Origin: Acidimicrobiales bacterium
Lineage (GTDB): Bacteria > Actinomycetota > Acidimicrobiia > Acidimicrobiales > AC-14
Length of the DNA: 46,465 bases
Assembly: GCA_025463925.1 (NCBI GenBank)
Contig: JAODBK010000099.1
Location: forward strand, 1-46,465
Direction of reading: 5' to 3'
Each line of letters begins with the position of its first letter. Positions within the stretch are counted from its first letter, which is position 1. A model generated the notes under the pieces. The model had not been told where the DNA came from. It saw only the letters and a list, made by a program, of their open reading frames with translations, and searched no databases. Below are positions 8,574 through 18,788 of this stretch, piece after piece. Position numbers and translations under genes: made by a program.

Positions 8574-9587
8574 GTGAACCGAGCCTGGCACGCGGTCGCG
8601 CTGCTGGTGCTGTTGACCGGCGCCGCGTGTGACCGCGGTTCGTCCAGGGCCGCGCCGCCGCCGACCGTGCCGGCGGTCGTGGCCAGCACCGGGTGCGTCA
8701 CGTCGAGCGCGACGCCCGGCACGACCCATCTGTCACTGGTCTCCGGCCGCTCGACGCGCACCGCTCGCCAGTTCGTGCCGAAGGGCTACGACGGCCACAC
8801 GCCCACACCACTGGTGATCGACCTCCACGGCTACCTGTCCAACGGCGACGGTCAGGCGGCCTTCAGCGGGATCGAGCCGTTCGCCGACCGCGCCGGCTTC
8901 GTCGTCATCTCGCCCGATGGCACCGGGAACCCTCGCCACTGGAACATCACCGTCGACGCCCGCGGCCCCGACGACATCGGCTTCCTCCGCGCGCTCATCG
9001 ACGACGCCGCCGGCCGCCTGTGCATCGACCGCCGCCGCGTCTTCATGGCCGGCATGTCGAACGGGGCCGGCATGACGAGCGCCGCCGCCTGCCACCTGGG
9101 CGACATCGTCGCCGCGTTCGCGGCGGTGGCCGGTGTGCACGGCCCGATCACGTGCGGCCAGGGCGCGCGGCCGGTGGCGTTGCTCGCGATCCACGGCACC
9201 GCCGACCCCTTCCTGAAGTACACCGGGGGCTTCGGGGCCAGCAGTGTGAACCTGCCGCGGCCGACCGGCGTCGACCTGGCGATCGCGGCGAACTACCCGT
9301 CCCCCGATCGGCGCAGCGCGATGCAGCAGTGGGCCGCGCTCGACGGCTGCGCGCTGGTGCCGGTCACCACCAACCAGGGCAGCGAGGTGCAGGTGACGCG
9401 GTACGAGCAGTGCCGGCCGGGCACCGACGTCGTGCTCTACACGATCGTCGGCGGTGGGCACGCGTGGCCCGGCAGCGCGGTGAGTGCGTCGGTGCCGCAA
9501 TTCGTGGGCCGCACGACGATGGCGCTCGATGCCAACCAGGTCATCTGGGACTTCTTCTCGGCCCACCCGTCGACGTCGATCCGCTGA
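8574..9587 (+). CDS. PHB-depolymerase / LpqC-like esterase, predicted lipoprotein
   Basis: A 337-residue exported alpha/beta hydrolase. A signal peptide ends in a lipobox (LLTGAAC, Cys about residue 19), so it is probably lipid-anchored outside the membrane. The family marks are DLHGYLSNGDGQ (oxyanion region), the nucleophile elbow GMSNGAGM, an Asp in HGTADPF and a final His in GGGHAWPGS. This agrees with the carbohydrate-esterase-1-like group that includes feruloyl esterases and poly(3-hydroxybutyrate) depolymerases; the substrate cannot be told from sequence. The GTG start at 8574 gives a complete signal peptide. Confidence 0.85.
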   Translation: MNRAWHAVALLVLLTGAACDRGSSRAAPPPTVPAVVASTGCVTSSATPGTTHLSLVSGRSTRTARQFVPKGYDGHTPTPLVIDLHGYLSNGDGQAAFSGIEPFADRAGFVVISPDGTGNPRHWNITVDARGPDDIGFLRALIDDAAGRLCIDRRRVFMAGMSNGAGMTSAAACHLGDIVAAFAAVAGVHGPITCGQGARPVALLAIHGTADPFLKYTGGFGASSVNLPRPTGVDLAIAANYPSPDRRSAMQQWAALDGCALVPVTTNQGSEVQVTRYEQCRPGTDVVLYTIVGGGHAWPGSAVSASVPQFVGRTTMALDANQVIWDFFSAHPSTSIR

Positions 9588-9605
9588 GTCGGCCGCCGCC
9601 GACTC
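9586..9605. terminator. Perfect 8-bp hairpin, bidirectional terminator
   Basis: GAGTCGGC at 9586-9593 pairs perfectly with GCCGACTC at 9598-9605 around a CGCC loop. It begins inside the esterase stop codon and ends five bases before the clpP stop on the other strand, so it can serve both convergent genes. Confidence 0.6.
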
Positions 9606-9610
9606 GACGC

Positions 9611-10216
9611 TCAGCCCGCCGGAACCACTTCCCGCGCCTTGGTGATCACCTGGTCGATGATCCCGTACTCCTTGGCCTCGGCCGCGGTGAACCAGCGGTC
9701 GCGGTCGAAGTCGGCCTCGATGCGCTCGACCGGCTGACCGGTGTGGTCGGCGATGCGCTCGGCCATCACCCGCTTGGTGTAGATGATCTGCTCGGCGTGG
9801 ATCGCGATGTCGGTGGCCGAACCCTGGAGCACGCCGCCGATCGACGGCTGATGCATGAGGATCCGCGCGTGGGGCAACGCGAACCGCTTGCCGGGGGCAC
9901 CGGCGCACAGCAGGAACTGCCCCATCGACGCGCCCAGGCCCATGCAGATCGTCGAGACGTCGCAGCTGATGTACTGCATGGCGTCGTAGATCGCCATCCC
10001 GGCGGTGACCGACCCGCCCGGCGAGTTGATGTAGAGCGCGATGTCGGTCTCGGAGTCCTCGGCGGCCAACAGGAGGAACTGCGCACAGATCATGTTGGCG
10101 ACGGTGTCGTCCACCTGTGACCCGAGGAAGATGATGCGCTCCTTGAGGAGCCGGGCGTAGATGTCGTTGCCACGGTCGACGGGGTTCATCTGGTTGACGG
10201 GAATGAGCTCGCTCAC
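9611..10216 (-). CDS. clpP: ATP-dependent Clp protease proteolytic subunit
   Basis: A 201-residue serine protease subunit that forms the tetradecameric barrel fed by Clp ATPases. The catalytic triad matches the classical numbering: S97 in [10 protein letters not shown]122 in MHQPS and D171 in ADFDRD. The [16 protein letters not shown] and [15 protein letters not shown] segments are also typical. No clpX or trigger-factor gene is next to it here; its neighbours are an esterase and msrA. Actinobacteria usually have two or more ClpP proteins, so this may be one of several paralogs. Confidence 0.95.
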   Translation of the reverse strand: MSELIPVNQMNPVDRGNDIYARLLKERIIFLGSQVDDTVANMICAQFLLLAAEDSETDIALYINSPGGSVTAGMAIYDAMQYISCDVSTICMGLGASMGQFLLCAGAPGKRFALPHARILMHQPSIGGVLQGSATDIAIHAEQIIYTKRVMAERIADHTGQPVERIEADFDRDRWFTAAEAKEYGIIDQVITKAREVVPAG

Positions 10217-10243
10217 GCGGTCGAGGCTACCCGCCCGGCGGGA

Positions 10244-10900
<657 letters not shown>

Positions 10901-10972
10901 CGGGCGCTCCTTTGGTTGCCGGGTGCAACACCCTGGGCGATCGCGTCGTTCCCACCGGTAGCCTGCCACCGC

Positions 10973-11054
10973 GCGGGCGTGGCGGAACTGGCAGACGCGC
11001 CGGGCTTAGGTCCCGGTCCCTTCGGGGGTAGAGGTTCGAGTCCTCTCGCCCGCA
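10973..11054 (+). tRNA. tRNA-Leu(UAG)
   Basis: The acceptor stem GCGGGCG at 10973-10979 pairs with CGCCCGC at 11047-11053, with A as discriminator. The anticodon stem CCGGG/CCCGG encloses the loop CTTAGGT, giving anticodon UAG. A long variable arm (CCCTTCGGGG) marks it as a class II tRNA, and the T arm AGAGG-TTCGAGT-CCTCT is complete. CCA is not encoded. Confidence 0.95.
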
Positions 11055-11076
11055 CGCTCTCGCGCACCCCGGGCTT

Positions 11077-11114
11077 GTAACACGCCGTTCACATGTTGGT
11101 GTTCGGCCCGAAAC
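11077..11114 (+). promoter_or_regulatory. Candidate GlnR-type nitrogen-control site upstream of amt
   Basis: Four pentamers are spaced exactly six bases apart: GTAAC (11077-11081), TTCAC, GTGTT and GAAAC (11110-11114). The actinobacterial GlnR consensus is GTnAC-n6-GAAAC repeated with the same spacing; the first and last pentamers match fully and the middle two partly. An inverted repeat CATGTT (11092-11097) / AACATG (11112-11117) overlaps the right half. The site lies 53 bases before the amt start. Binding is inferred. Confidence 0.5.
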
Positions 11115-11166
11115 ATGCGGTCCCTACCTTTCGTCCGACTCTCGCGCCGACGGAAGGGGACCTCCT

Positions 11167-12879
11167 GTGCGATCGCTCCTGATGAGCGTGTTCACGCTCG
11201 CGCTGCTCCTGCCCGCGCTCTACCGGCGCCAGCGCCGGCGGACCGGCAGACCGGTGGCGGACCTGCGGTCGCGCGGCGGCCGCCTGGTCGTCATGGGGAT
11301 GGCGTCGCTGATCCTGCTGGGCGTCGTCGGCGGGGCGGCATTCGCCGACAACGGTGACAAGGACGGCAGCCGCACCGGTACCGACGTCAGCGGGCTCGTC
11401 ACCAATCCGCAGCCGGGCAGCGCCAAGACGCCCGAGCCGACGCTGACCGACGTGGCGACGCGCACCGCGAAGAACACGCTGTCGATCAACATGACCTGGC
11501 TGATGGTCGGGGGCGTTCTCGTCCTGTTCATGCAGGCGGGCTTCGCGCTGGTGGAGACCGGCTTCACCCGGGCGAAGAACGCCGCCCACACGATGATGAT
11601 GAACATGGTCATCTTCGCGTTGGGGGTGGTCGGCTGGTTCGTCTGCGGCTACGCGCTGATGTTCGGCGCGGTCGACCAGCACTCGTTGCTCGGGCTGGCA
11701 CCGCTCGGGACCGCGTGGCACGTCGGCCACTGGAACGTGCTGGCCCACACCGGCTTCTTCCTCGGGGGGAAGGCCTACGACGTCTCGGTGCTGGGCTTCT
11801 TCTTCTTCCAGCTCGTGTTCATGGACGCGACGGCGACGATCCCCACCGGCGCCATGGCCGAGCGCTGGAGCTTCAAGTCGTTCTGCGTGTGGGGGCTGTT
11901 CGCGTCGATGCTGCTCTACCCCGTCTACGGCAACTGGGTGTGGGGCGGCGGCTGGCTCTCGCAGCTCGGGGCGCTCGGGCCGAAGTGGGGCCATGGCGCG
12001 GTCGACTTCGCCGGCTCGGGGGTGGTGCACGCCATGGGCGGGGTCGCGGCGTTCTGGGGCGCCAAGATCCTCGGGCCCCGTATCGGCAAGTTCGACAAGG
12101 ACGGCAACCCGAGGGCCATCCCGGGCCACCACCTCCCGATGGCCATCCTCGGCACGTTCGTCCTCCTCGTCGGATGGATGGGGTTCAACGGCGGGTCGAC
12201 CTTCGCCGGCACCGACCTTCGGCTGACGGTCGTCATCGTCAACACCATCCTCTCGTCGGCGTTCGGCTGCCTCGCCGGCATGTTCGTGATGTGGCGCATG
12301 TTCGGAAAGCCCGACCCGTCGATGACCGCCAACGGACTCCTTGCCGGGCTGGTCGCCATCACCGCGCCGTGCGCGTTCGTGGCACCGTGGGCGGCCGCGG
12401 TGATCGGGACCGTCGCCGGTGTGCTGGTGGTGTTCGTGGTCCTGTGGGTCGAGCGCAAGGCCAAGGTCGACGACCCGGTCGGCGCGGTCGCGGTGCACGG
12501 CGCCAACGGCTTGTGGGGCTTGTTGGCCGTCGGCCTCTTCGCCGACGGCACCTACGGCGGCGGCCTCAATGGCGTCACCGGCAACGTGAAGGGCCTGTTT
12601 TACGGCGACGGCGGCCAGCTGGCCGCGCAGGTCACCGACTGCATCGTGCTCGTCGTGTTCTGCAGCATCATGACGATCGTCTTCTTCACCATCTTGAAGC
12701 GCACGATCGGCATGCGCAGCGACGAGGACGCCGAGATCGCCGGCCTCGACATCCCCGAGATGGGCGCACTCGCCTATCCCGACTTCCTCGAGGCGCAGGG
12801 CGGCGTGTTCTACCCACTCGGCGACGGCGGCGGGAGCGACCTGTCGGCCGCGGCACTGCGCAAGGAGGTAGGAGCCTGA
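11167..12879 (+). CDS. amt: Ammonium transporter Amt
   Basis: A 570-residue Amt/Mep/Rh channel for ammonium uptake. Core signatures are ETGFTRAKNAAHTMMMN, the DFAGSGVVHAMGG segment and GWMGFNGGSTFAG. The protein is longer than the usual 400-450 residues. Before the first canonical helix there are two hydrophobic stretches, one of them followed by AAFADN, which resembles a signal peptide, and the cytosolic tail is extended. The GTG start is supported by GGAAGGGGA just upstream; a later ATG at 11293 would begin at the signal-like segment. glnK follows with overlapping codons. Confidence 0.93.
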   Translation: MRSLLMSVFTLALLLPALYRRQRRRTGRPVADLRSRGGRLVVMGMASLILLGVVGGAAFADNGDKDGSRTGTDVSGLVTNPQPGSAKTPEPTLTDVATRTAKNTLSINMTWLMVGGVLVLFMQAGFALVETGFTRAKNAAHTMMMNMVIFALGVVGWFVCGYALMFGAVDQHSLLGLAPLGTAWHVGHWNVLAHTGFFLGGKAYDVSVLGFFFFQLVFMDATATIPTGAMAERWSFKSFCVWGLFASMLLYPVYGNWVWGGGWLSQLGALGPKWGHGAVDFAGSGVVHAMGGVAAFWGAKILGPRIGKFDKDGNPRAIPGHHLPMAILGTFVLLVGWMGFNGGSTFAGTDLRLTVVIVNTILSSAFGCLAGMFVMWRMFGKPDPSMTANGLLAGLVAITAPCAFVAPWAAAVIGTVAGVLVVFVVLWVERKAKVDDPVGAVAVHGANGLWGLLAVGLFADGTYGGGLNGVTGNVKGLFYGDGGQLAAQVTDCIVLVVFCSIMTIVFFTILKRTIGMRSDEDAEIAGLDIPEMGALAYPDFLEAQGGVFYPLGDGGGSDLSAAALRKEVGA

Positions 12880-13235
12880 TGAAGAGGATCGAGGCCATCA
12901 TCCGTCCGGACCGGCTCGACGCGGTGTCGGCGTCGCTCGAAGCCGCCGGGTACAGCGGCTTCACCATCGCCGACGTCCGCGGGCACGGCACCTCGCCCGA
13001 GAAGGTCGGTGAGTGGCGGGGCCAGACCTACGAGCTGCACGTCACCCACAAGCTCGCCATCGAGGTGATCGTCGAAGAGTCGGAGGTCGACGACGCCATC
13101 AAGGCGCTGCTCGCCGGCGCACACACCGGCCAGGTCGGCGACGGACTGATCACCGTGTCGCAACTCGACGCCGTGATCAGCATCCGCACCGGCCGGTCTG
13201 GGATCGCGACGGCATCGAGCCATCCCGCCGACTGA
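12879..13235 (+). CDS. glnK: Nitrogen regulatory protein PII
   Basis: A 118-residue PII protein. Tyr51 of the T-loop (RGQTYEL) is present, the residue that is uridylylated in proteobacteria and adenylylated in actinobacteria. The B-loop (TGQVGDGLITV) and the C-terminal IRTG are recognisable. The T-loop sequence GHGTSPEKVGEWRGQTYELHV diverges from the standard GRGRQKG form. It overlaps the amt stop by four bases (ATGA... read as TGATG) with GGAGG before it, so coupling to amt is near certain; in this arrangement PII blocks the channel in nitrogen excess. Confidence 0.93.
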   Translation: MKRIEAIIRPDRLDAVSASLEAAGYSGFTIADVRGHGTSPEKVGEWRGQTYELHVTHKLAIEVIVEESEVDDAIKALLAGAHTGQVGDGLITVSQLDAVISIRTGRSGIATASSHPAD

Positions 13236-13241
13236 CTGGGC

Positions 13242-13258
13242 GGGGCCCTTTCGGCCCC
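13242..13258 (+). terminator. Terminator hairpin after amt-glnK
   Basis: GGGGCC at 13242-13247 pairs with GGCCCC at 13253-13258 around the loop CTTTC, seven bases after the glnK stop. A pyrimidine-rich stretch (CCTTCCTT) follows. Confidence 0.6.
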
Positions 13259-13285
13259 ACGGCCTTCCTTGCTAGACACGCCCGC

Positions 13286-14059
13286 ATGGACGTTCGGGAA
13301 CGCGTCGCCGTCGTCACCGGCGCCTCGTCGGGGATCGGCGCCGCGGTCGCGGTCGAGCTGGCCCGGCGCGGCGCCACCGTGGTCGCGGTGGCCCGGCGGG
13401 CCGACCGGCTCGAGGAGACGACGGCCGCGTGCCGCCGGCACACCAGCGACTCCTTCGCCCGCCCGACCGACGTCGGCGCGCCCGGCGCGTGCCGCGAGCT
13501 GGCCGACGAGGTGGCCGCTCGGCTGGGCCGCGTCGACATCGTCGTGAACAACGCCGGCATCAGCCCCGGCGAGGACCCGCGCCGGCGCGCCCTGGCCGAC
13601 GCCGACGCGATCATGGCGGTCAACTTCTTCGGGCCGGTGGCGTTGGTCGATGCCACCCTCCCCGGGATGCTCGAGCGGCGCTCGGGCTCGATCGTCAACG
13701 TGACCTCGGTGTCCGGCTACGTGCCGGCGCCCGGTGAGCCGGCCTACGGCGCGTCGAAGGCGGCGCTCTCGCGCTGGTCGCATGGTCTGGCGGTCGACCT
13801 CCACGGCAGCGGGGTCCATGTCGGCGTGATGAGCCCGGGTCCGATCGACACCGAGATCTGGGGCCACGGGGACAACACCTACCGCGGCAAGCTGTACCCG
13901 GCGTCGGTCGTCGCCACCGCGATCGCCCGCATGATCGAGAGGGAGACGGTGCACGCGACCGTGCCGCGGCAGTACGGCGCGGTCGGCGCGGTGTACCCGC
14001 TGCTCGGCCGGCCGATCCGGTGGGGCGTGCGCAAGTACGCGTCGCATCAGGAGCGCTGA
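13286..14059 (+). CDS. Short-chain dehydrogenase/reductase
   Basis: A 257-residue classical SDR. It has the NAD(P) motif TGASSGIG at residues 11-18, NNAG in the middle, and the catalytic Ser and YGASK. An Arg-rich stretch after the third strand (ARRADRLEE) suggests NADP preference. The substrate is not predictable. The ATG at 13286 is the first codon before the Rossmann strand. The alpha/beta hydrolase starts six bases after the stop, so the two are probably one unit. Confidence 0.88.
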   Translation: MDVRERVAVVTGASSGIGAAVAVELARRGATVVAVARRADRLEETTAACRRHTSDSFARPTDVGAPGACRELADEVAARLGRVDIVVNNAGISPGEDPRRRALADADAIMAVNFFGPVALVDATLPGMLERRSGSIVNVTSVSGYVPAPGEPAYGASKAALSRWSHGLAVDLHGSGVHVGVMSPGPIDTEIWGHGDNTYRGKLYPASVVATAIARMIERETVHATVPRQYGAVGAVYPLLGRPIRWGVRKYASHQER

Positions 14060-14064
14060 CCGAG

Positions 14065-14907
14065 GTGCCCATCGTCGACCACGACGGCGCGACGCTCGCG
14101 TACGACGTGGCCGGCGACGAGGGCGGCGCACCGGTGCTGCTCGTCTGCGGGTGCGGCGGCCCCGCGCTCGGCTGGCACGCCGGCGTGCTGCCGGGACTCG
14201 TCGGCGCCGGCTTCCGCGTCGCCACGTTCGACCACCGCGGGATGGCACCCTCGTCGTCGCCGGCCGGCCCGTACTCCGTGGCCCAGCTGGCCGCCGACGC
14301 GCTGGCGGTCGCCGACGCCGCCGGGTTCGACCGCTTCTCGGTCGCCGGCCACTCGATGGGCGGCTGGGTCGCCGAGGTGCTCGCCGCCGACCGACCCGAT
14401 CGCATCACCGCAGCCGCGCTCATGGGCAGCTGCAACGCACCGACGCAGTGGGAGCTCGCCATCACGCGTGTCGAGCGCGACGTCGCCGCGTCCGGCGTGG
14501 CCCTCCCGCCGCTGTTCTTCGCGTGCGAGACGCTGCGCTACCTGCCGAACCACGACCTGCAGGACGACGCCACCGTCGGCGGCTGGCTGGCGCTGATCGG
14601 CGACCAGGAGCCGTGGCCCAACCCCGGTCGGCTCGGCCAGTACGAGGCGTGTCTGGCCTGGTCCACCGGCCACACCGGCATCCACAGGTGGCCGACGATC
14701 TCGGTGCCGTGCCTCGTCCTGGCCTTCGAGCACGACATCGACTCACCGCCGGCCGCGGCCCGCGCCGCCTGCGCGCGCATCCCCGGCGCGACGTACGTCG
14801 AGGTCGCGGGCGCCAGCCACCTGGGGCCATTCACCCACGCCACCGACGTGGCCCGGATCCTGGTCGAGTTCTTCGAGACTGCGACGGGCGCCGCGCATGG
14901 GCGCTGA
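14065..14907 (+). CDS. Alpha/beta-fold hydrolase
   Basis: A 280-residue hydrolase. The oxyanion-region motif CGCGG, the nucleophile elbow GHSMGG and a late Asp (AFEHDID) and His (GASHLGPF) make up the catalytic set of the alpha/beta hydrolase fold. The substrate is unknown. A GTG at 14065, five bases after the SDR stop, starts the protein just before the first strand; a longer frame overlapping the SDR is less likely. An ABC transporter ATPase follows after 30 bases. Confidence 0.85.
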   Translation: MPIVDHDGATLAYDVAGDEGGAPVLLVCGCGGPALGWHAGVLPGLVGAGFRVATFDHRGMAPSSSPAGPYSVAQLAADALAVADAAGFDRFSVAGHSMGGWVAEVLAADRPDRITAAALMGSCNAPTQWELAITRVERDVAASGVALPPLFFACETLRYLPNHDLQDDATVGGWLALIGDQEPWPNPGRLGQYEACLAWSTGHTGIHRWPTISVPCLVLAFEHDIDSPPAAARAACARIPGATYVEVAGASHLGPFTHATDVARILVEFFETATGAAHGR

Positions 14908-14937
14908 TCGAGACGCGCGGGCATAGCCTGCGCCGCC

Positions 14938-15855
14938 GTGGCCGCCGCCATCGAGGTCGAGCAGCTCCACAAGGCCTACGGAACGTTCGAGGCCGTGCGC
15001 GGGATCTCGTTTCGCGTCTCGACCGGCGAGTCGGTCGCACTGCTAGGGCCGAACGGCGCCGGCAAGTCGACGACCGTCGAGGTCCTCGAGGGCTACCGCC
15101 GGCCGACGAGCGGCGCCGTCTCCGTGCTCGGCGCCGACCCCATGACCGCCGGCACCCAACTGCGGCGGCGGATCGGCATCGTCCTCCAAGAGGCGGGCTT
15201 CCCACCGGAGCTGACGGCCGCCGAGCTCGTCACGACGTGGCGCCGGTACTTCACCGACCCGATGGAGACGGCCGAGGTGCTCGACGCGGTGGGTCTGACG
15301 GCGCGGCGCGACGTCCGGGCCAAGAGCCTCTCGGGCGGCGAGCACCGGCGGCTCGACCTGGCGCTGGCACTGGTCGGCCGCCCCGAGCTGCTGTTCCTGG
15401 ACGAGCCGACCACCGGCTTCGACCCGTCGGCCCGGCGGGTGGCGTGGGATCTGATCGACGGGCTGGTCGGGCAGGGGATGACCCTGCTGCTCACGACGCA
15501 TTACCTCGACGAGGCGCAGCGGCTGGCCGACCGGATCCTGATCATCAACGAGGGACGGATCGTCGCCGACGGCACGCCCGACGAGATAGGCGGGCGCGGT
15601 CGGGCACCGGGCACAGTGACCTTCTCGCTCCCGGACGGCATGGCCGCGTCCGAGCTCCCAGTGTTGCCGGCGGATGCCGCGGTCGACGTCGTGGACCGCG
15701 GCATCCGCATCACATCGACCGACCTCGTCCGGGTGAGCCATGCCATCACCGGGTGGGCGCTGGCGCGCGGCCTCGACCTGAACGGCTTCCGGGTCGCCCG
15801 ACCGAGTCTCGAAGACGTCTACCTCTCGATCATCGGCGAGGTCACGCCGGCATGA
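14938..15855 (+). CDS. ABC transporter ATP-binding protein (ABC-2 exporter)
   Basis: A 305-residue ATPase of the drug or lipid exporter type. Walker A is GPNGAGKST, the signature is LSGGEHRRLDLAL, Walker B is LLFLDEPTTG and the switch His lies in TTHYLDEA. A C-terminal domain of about 80 residues follows, as in DrrA-like proteins. The signature reads SGGEHRR instead of the usual SGGQxRR, a mild variation. The GTG start has no strong ribosome-binding site. The stop overlaps the permease ATG, so the two form a transporter of unknown substrate. Confidence 0.92.
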   Translation: MAAAIEVEQLHKAYGTFEAVRGISFRVSTGESVALLGPNGAGKSTTVEVLEGYRRPTSGAVSVLGADPMTAGTQLRRRIGIVLQEAGFPPELTAAELVTTWRRYFTDPMETAEVLDAVGLTARRDVRAKSLSGGEHRRLDLALALVGRPELLFLDEPTTGFDPSARRVAWDLIDGLVGQGMTLLLTTHYLDEAQRLADRILIINEGRIVADGTPDEIGGRGRAPGTVTFSLPDGMAASELPVLPADAAVDVVDRGIRITSTDLVRVSHAITGWALARGLDLNGFRVARPSLEDVYLSIIGEVTPA

Positions 15856-16724
15856 CGGCACTCACGCTCGCGCAGCTCCGTCTCGAGCAGAAGAACTTCT
15901 GGCGCAACCGCCAAGCGGCGTCGTTCTCCTTCGGCATGCCGATCATGATCGTGCTGTTCCTCGGCGGCCTGTTCCACGACAACGGCACGGTGGGCGTGGG
16001 CGGCGCACTGTTCAAGAGCTACTTCGTCGCCGGCATGGTCGGCGTGGCGCTGATGTCGGCGACCTTCGTCAACATGGCCATCAATCTCGCGTTCCAGCGC
16101 GACCTGCTGGTGCTCAAGCGGTTCCGCGGCTCCCCGCTGGGCGTGGTCCCGTTGTTCGCCGGCAAGGTCCTCAACGGCATCGTCATCGGGCTGATCGAAG
16201 TCGCGTTGATCCTGGGCATCGGTCGCGTCGCCTACGAGACGCCGTTCCCCCGGAACCCGGCGGCGTTCGCGCTGGCGGTGCTCGCCGGCGCCGCGGTGTG
16301 CTCGATGGCCGGCGTCGCCATCACCGCCTTCATCGCCAACGCCGATTCTGCGCCGGCCGTCGTGAACCTGCCGTTCCTCGCGCTGCAGTTCGTCTCGGGG
16401 GTGTTCTTCACGTTCCAGGACATGCCGCGGCCGTTGCGGTACATCGGCGATGCCTTCCCGCTCCGCTGGCTCGTCGAGTCCCTGCGGGCCGCGTACCTCG
16501 GCTTCGACTACGTCCACACCCGGCTCGTCCCGGTCACGTACCTGACGTCCAACAACGGCGTGACGCTCAGCCCGGTGACGGTCCACCGGCCGGCGCCGGT
16601 GCCGGTGCACGGCTTCCACGCCATCACGTCGATGGGCGTGGCTTACGCCGCGATGGCGGCGTGGTTCATCGCCTGCACGGTCATCGCGGTGCGACGATTC
16701 CGGTGGGAGCCCCGACCCGACTGA
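15852..16724 (+). CDS. ABC-2 type transporter permease
   Basis: A 290-residue membrane protein with six predicted helices: one after LEQKNFWRN, a pair between about 50 and 75, a cluster between 110 and 170, the FLALQFVSGVFFTF helix and one at the C-terminus. A periplasmic segment of about 60 residues lies before the last helix. The pattern matches ABC-2 permeases paired with DrrA-like ATPases. The ATG overlaps the ATPase stop (ATGA). Only one base separates its stop from the stop of the convergent aldo/keto reductase. Confidence 0.9.
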   Translation: MTALTLAQLRLEQKNFWRNRQAASFSFGMPIMIVLFLGGLFHDNGTVGVGGALFKSYFVAGMVGVALMSATFVNMAINLAFQRDLLVLKRFRGSPLGVVPLFAGKVLNGIVIGLIEVALILGIGRVAYETPFPRNPAAFALAVLAGAAVCSMAGVAITAFIANADSAPAVVNLPFLALQFVSGVFFTFQDMPRPLRYIGDAFPLRWLVESLRAAYLGFDYVHTRLVPVTYLTSNNGVTLSPVTVHRPAPVPVHGFHAITSMGVAYAAMAAWFIACTVIAVRRFRWEPRPD

Positions 16725-16725
16725 G

Positions 16726-17706
<981 letters not shown>

Positions 17707-17794
17707 GCCGCGGACCCTACCCACGTGACGCCGCGGGTGGTCGCCGTTCCCCCGGGCAGCAGGGAGCAGACGATTTGTGGCGAAATGTTCCGGT

Positions 17795-18781
17795 ATGGGG
17801 GACATCCGAAAGATCAGGCCTGCATTCGCCGCGCTCCTCGCCGCCGCCGTCGGGCTGGCCACCGTCGGCACGGCGTTCGCCGTCAGCAGCGGCGGCTACG
17901 ACCCGGCACAGCAGGACTGCTCGCCGTCGGCCGACTCGACCGCCACGTCGAACCAGGCCGAGCCGGGCTGCCGGAGCTTCATGCTCCACCTCAGCGACGA
18001 CTCGGGGAACCGCTACGCCCAGTACGGCATCCGCCAGGTGCCGAACAACCAGTCGCCTGATCCGACCAACCCCGACACCAGTGTCGCCACCCCGAGCGCC
18101 GCCTGGGCCGCCCTGCTGACCGGCGCCCACGTCTACCTCGGCGCCGACGACAACCTCGACAACGGCGAGCACGACGGGGTCAGTGGCGCCAACGGGACGG
18201 CCGGCTCCGTCAACGGCCCGTCGGACGGGGGCGCGGTCCTGCTGAACTGGCACCCGGGCGACGGGTCGACCTGGCTCGCCTCGGTCGTCGCCGACCCGAA
18301 CGTCCTCTTCGTCAACCCGGTCGGCATCGCCGACTTCGGCATCGGCGCCTGCGCCGACGGCGTGTGCTTCAGCCTGCAGACGCGGCGGCGGCTCGTGTAC
18401 CAAGGCGGGTCCGCGGGATCGCGCGACGTTTACGACTACCGCGGCAAGACGTGGGATCCGTACAACTGCAGCAGCGGCTCGCCCCAGGAAGAAGCGTCGT
18501 GCGCCGAGCCCGGCGGGCCGCAGACGATGGACGGCTATCGCAGTGCCGAGAAGCAGTCGGTGTACGCCGAGCCGGGCTTCCAGTTCTACGAGGATCCGGA
18601 CCCGCAGAGCTCGCCGATCGACCCGCTCTCCAACGGCAACCAGCACCCGCTGTACCCGCTGCCGGCGGCCTACGTCGGCACATGCGGTGTGGTCGTCGGT
18701 GGGGGCGCGACCGTGATCGTCCCGTCGTCGCCGGTGACGAACAGCGCCGGTCAGCTCGCCGTCCAGAATCCCGGCTGCTAG
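17795..18781 (+). CDS. Secreted Cys-containing protein, function unknown
   Basis: A 328-residue protein with an N-terminal signal peptide (hydrophobic AALLAAAVGLATVGTAFA), so it is exported. The mature part carries eight Cys residues, which may form disulfides, and is rich in Gly, Asp, Ser and Pro. I do not recognise a domain. The ATG at 17795 is preferred to an in-frame GTG at 17777 because it starts just before the signal peptide. The PQQ-like propeller protein starts seven bases after the stop, so the two are likely cotranscribed and act in the same compartment. Confidence 0.75.
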   Translation: MGDIRKIRPAFAALLAAAVGLATVGTAFAVSSGGYDPAQQDCSPSADSTATSNQAEPGCRSFMLHLSDDSGNRYAQYGIRQVPNNQSPDPTNPDTSVATPSAAWAALLTGAHVYLGADDNLDNGEHDGVSGANGTAGSVNGPSDGGAVLLNWHPGDGSTWLASVVADPNVLFVNPVGIADFGIGACADGVCFSLQTRRRLVYQGGSAGSRDVYDYRGKTWDPYNCSSGSPQEEASCAEPGGPQTMDGYRSAEKQSVYAEPGFQFYEDPDPQSSPIDPLSNGNQHPLYPLPAAYVGTCGVVVGGGATVIVPSSPVTNSAGQLAVQNPGC

Positions 18782-18788
18782 TCACCCG

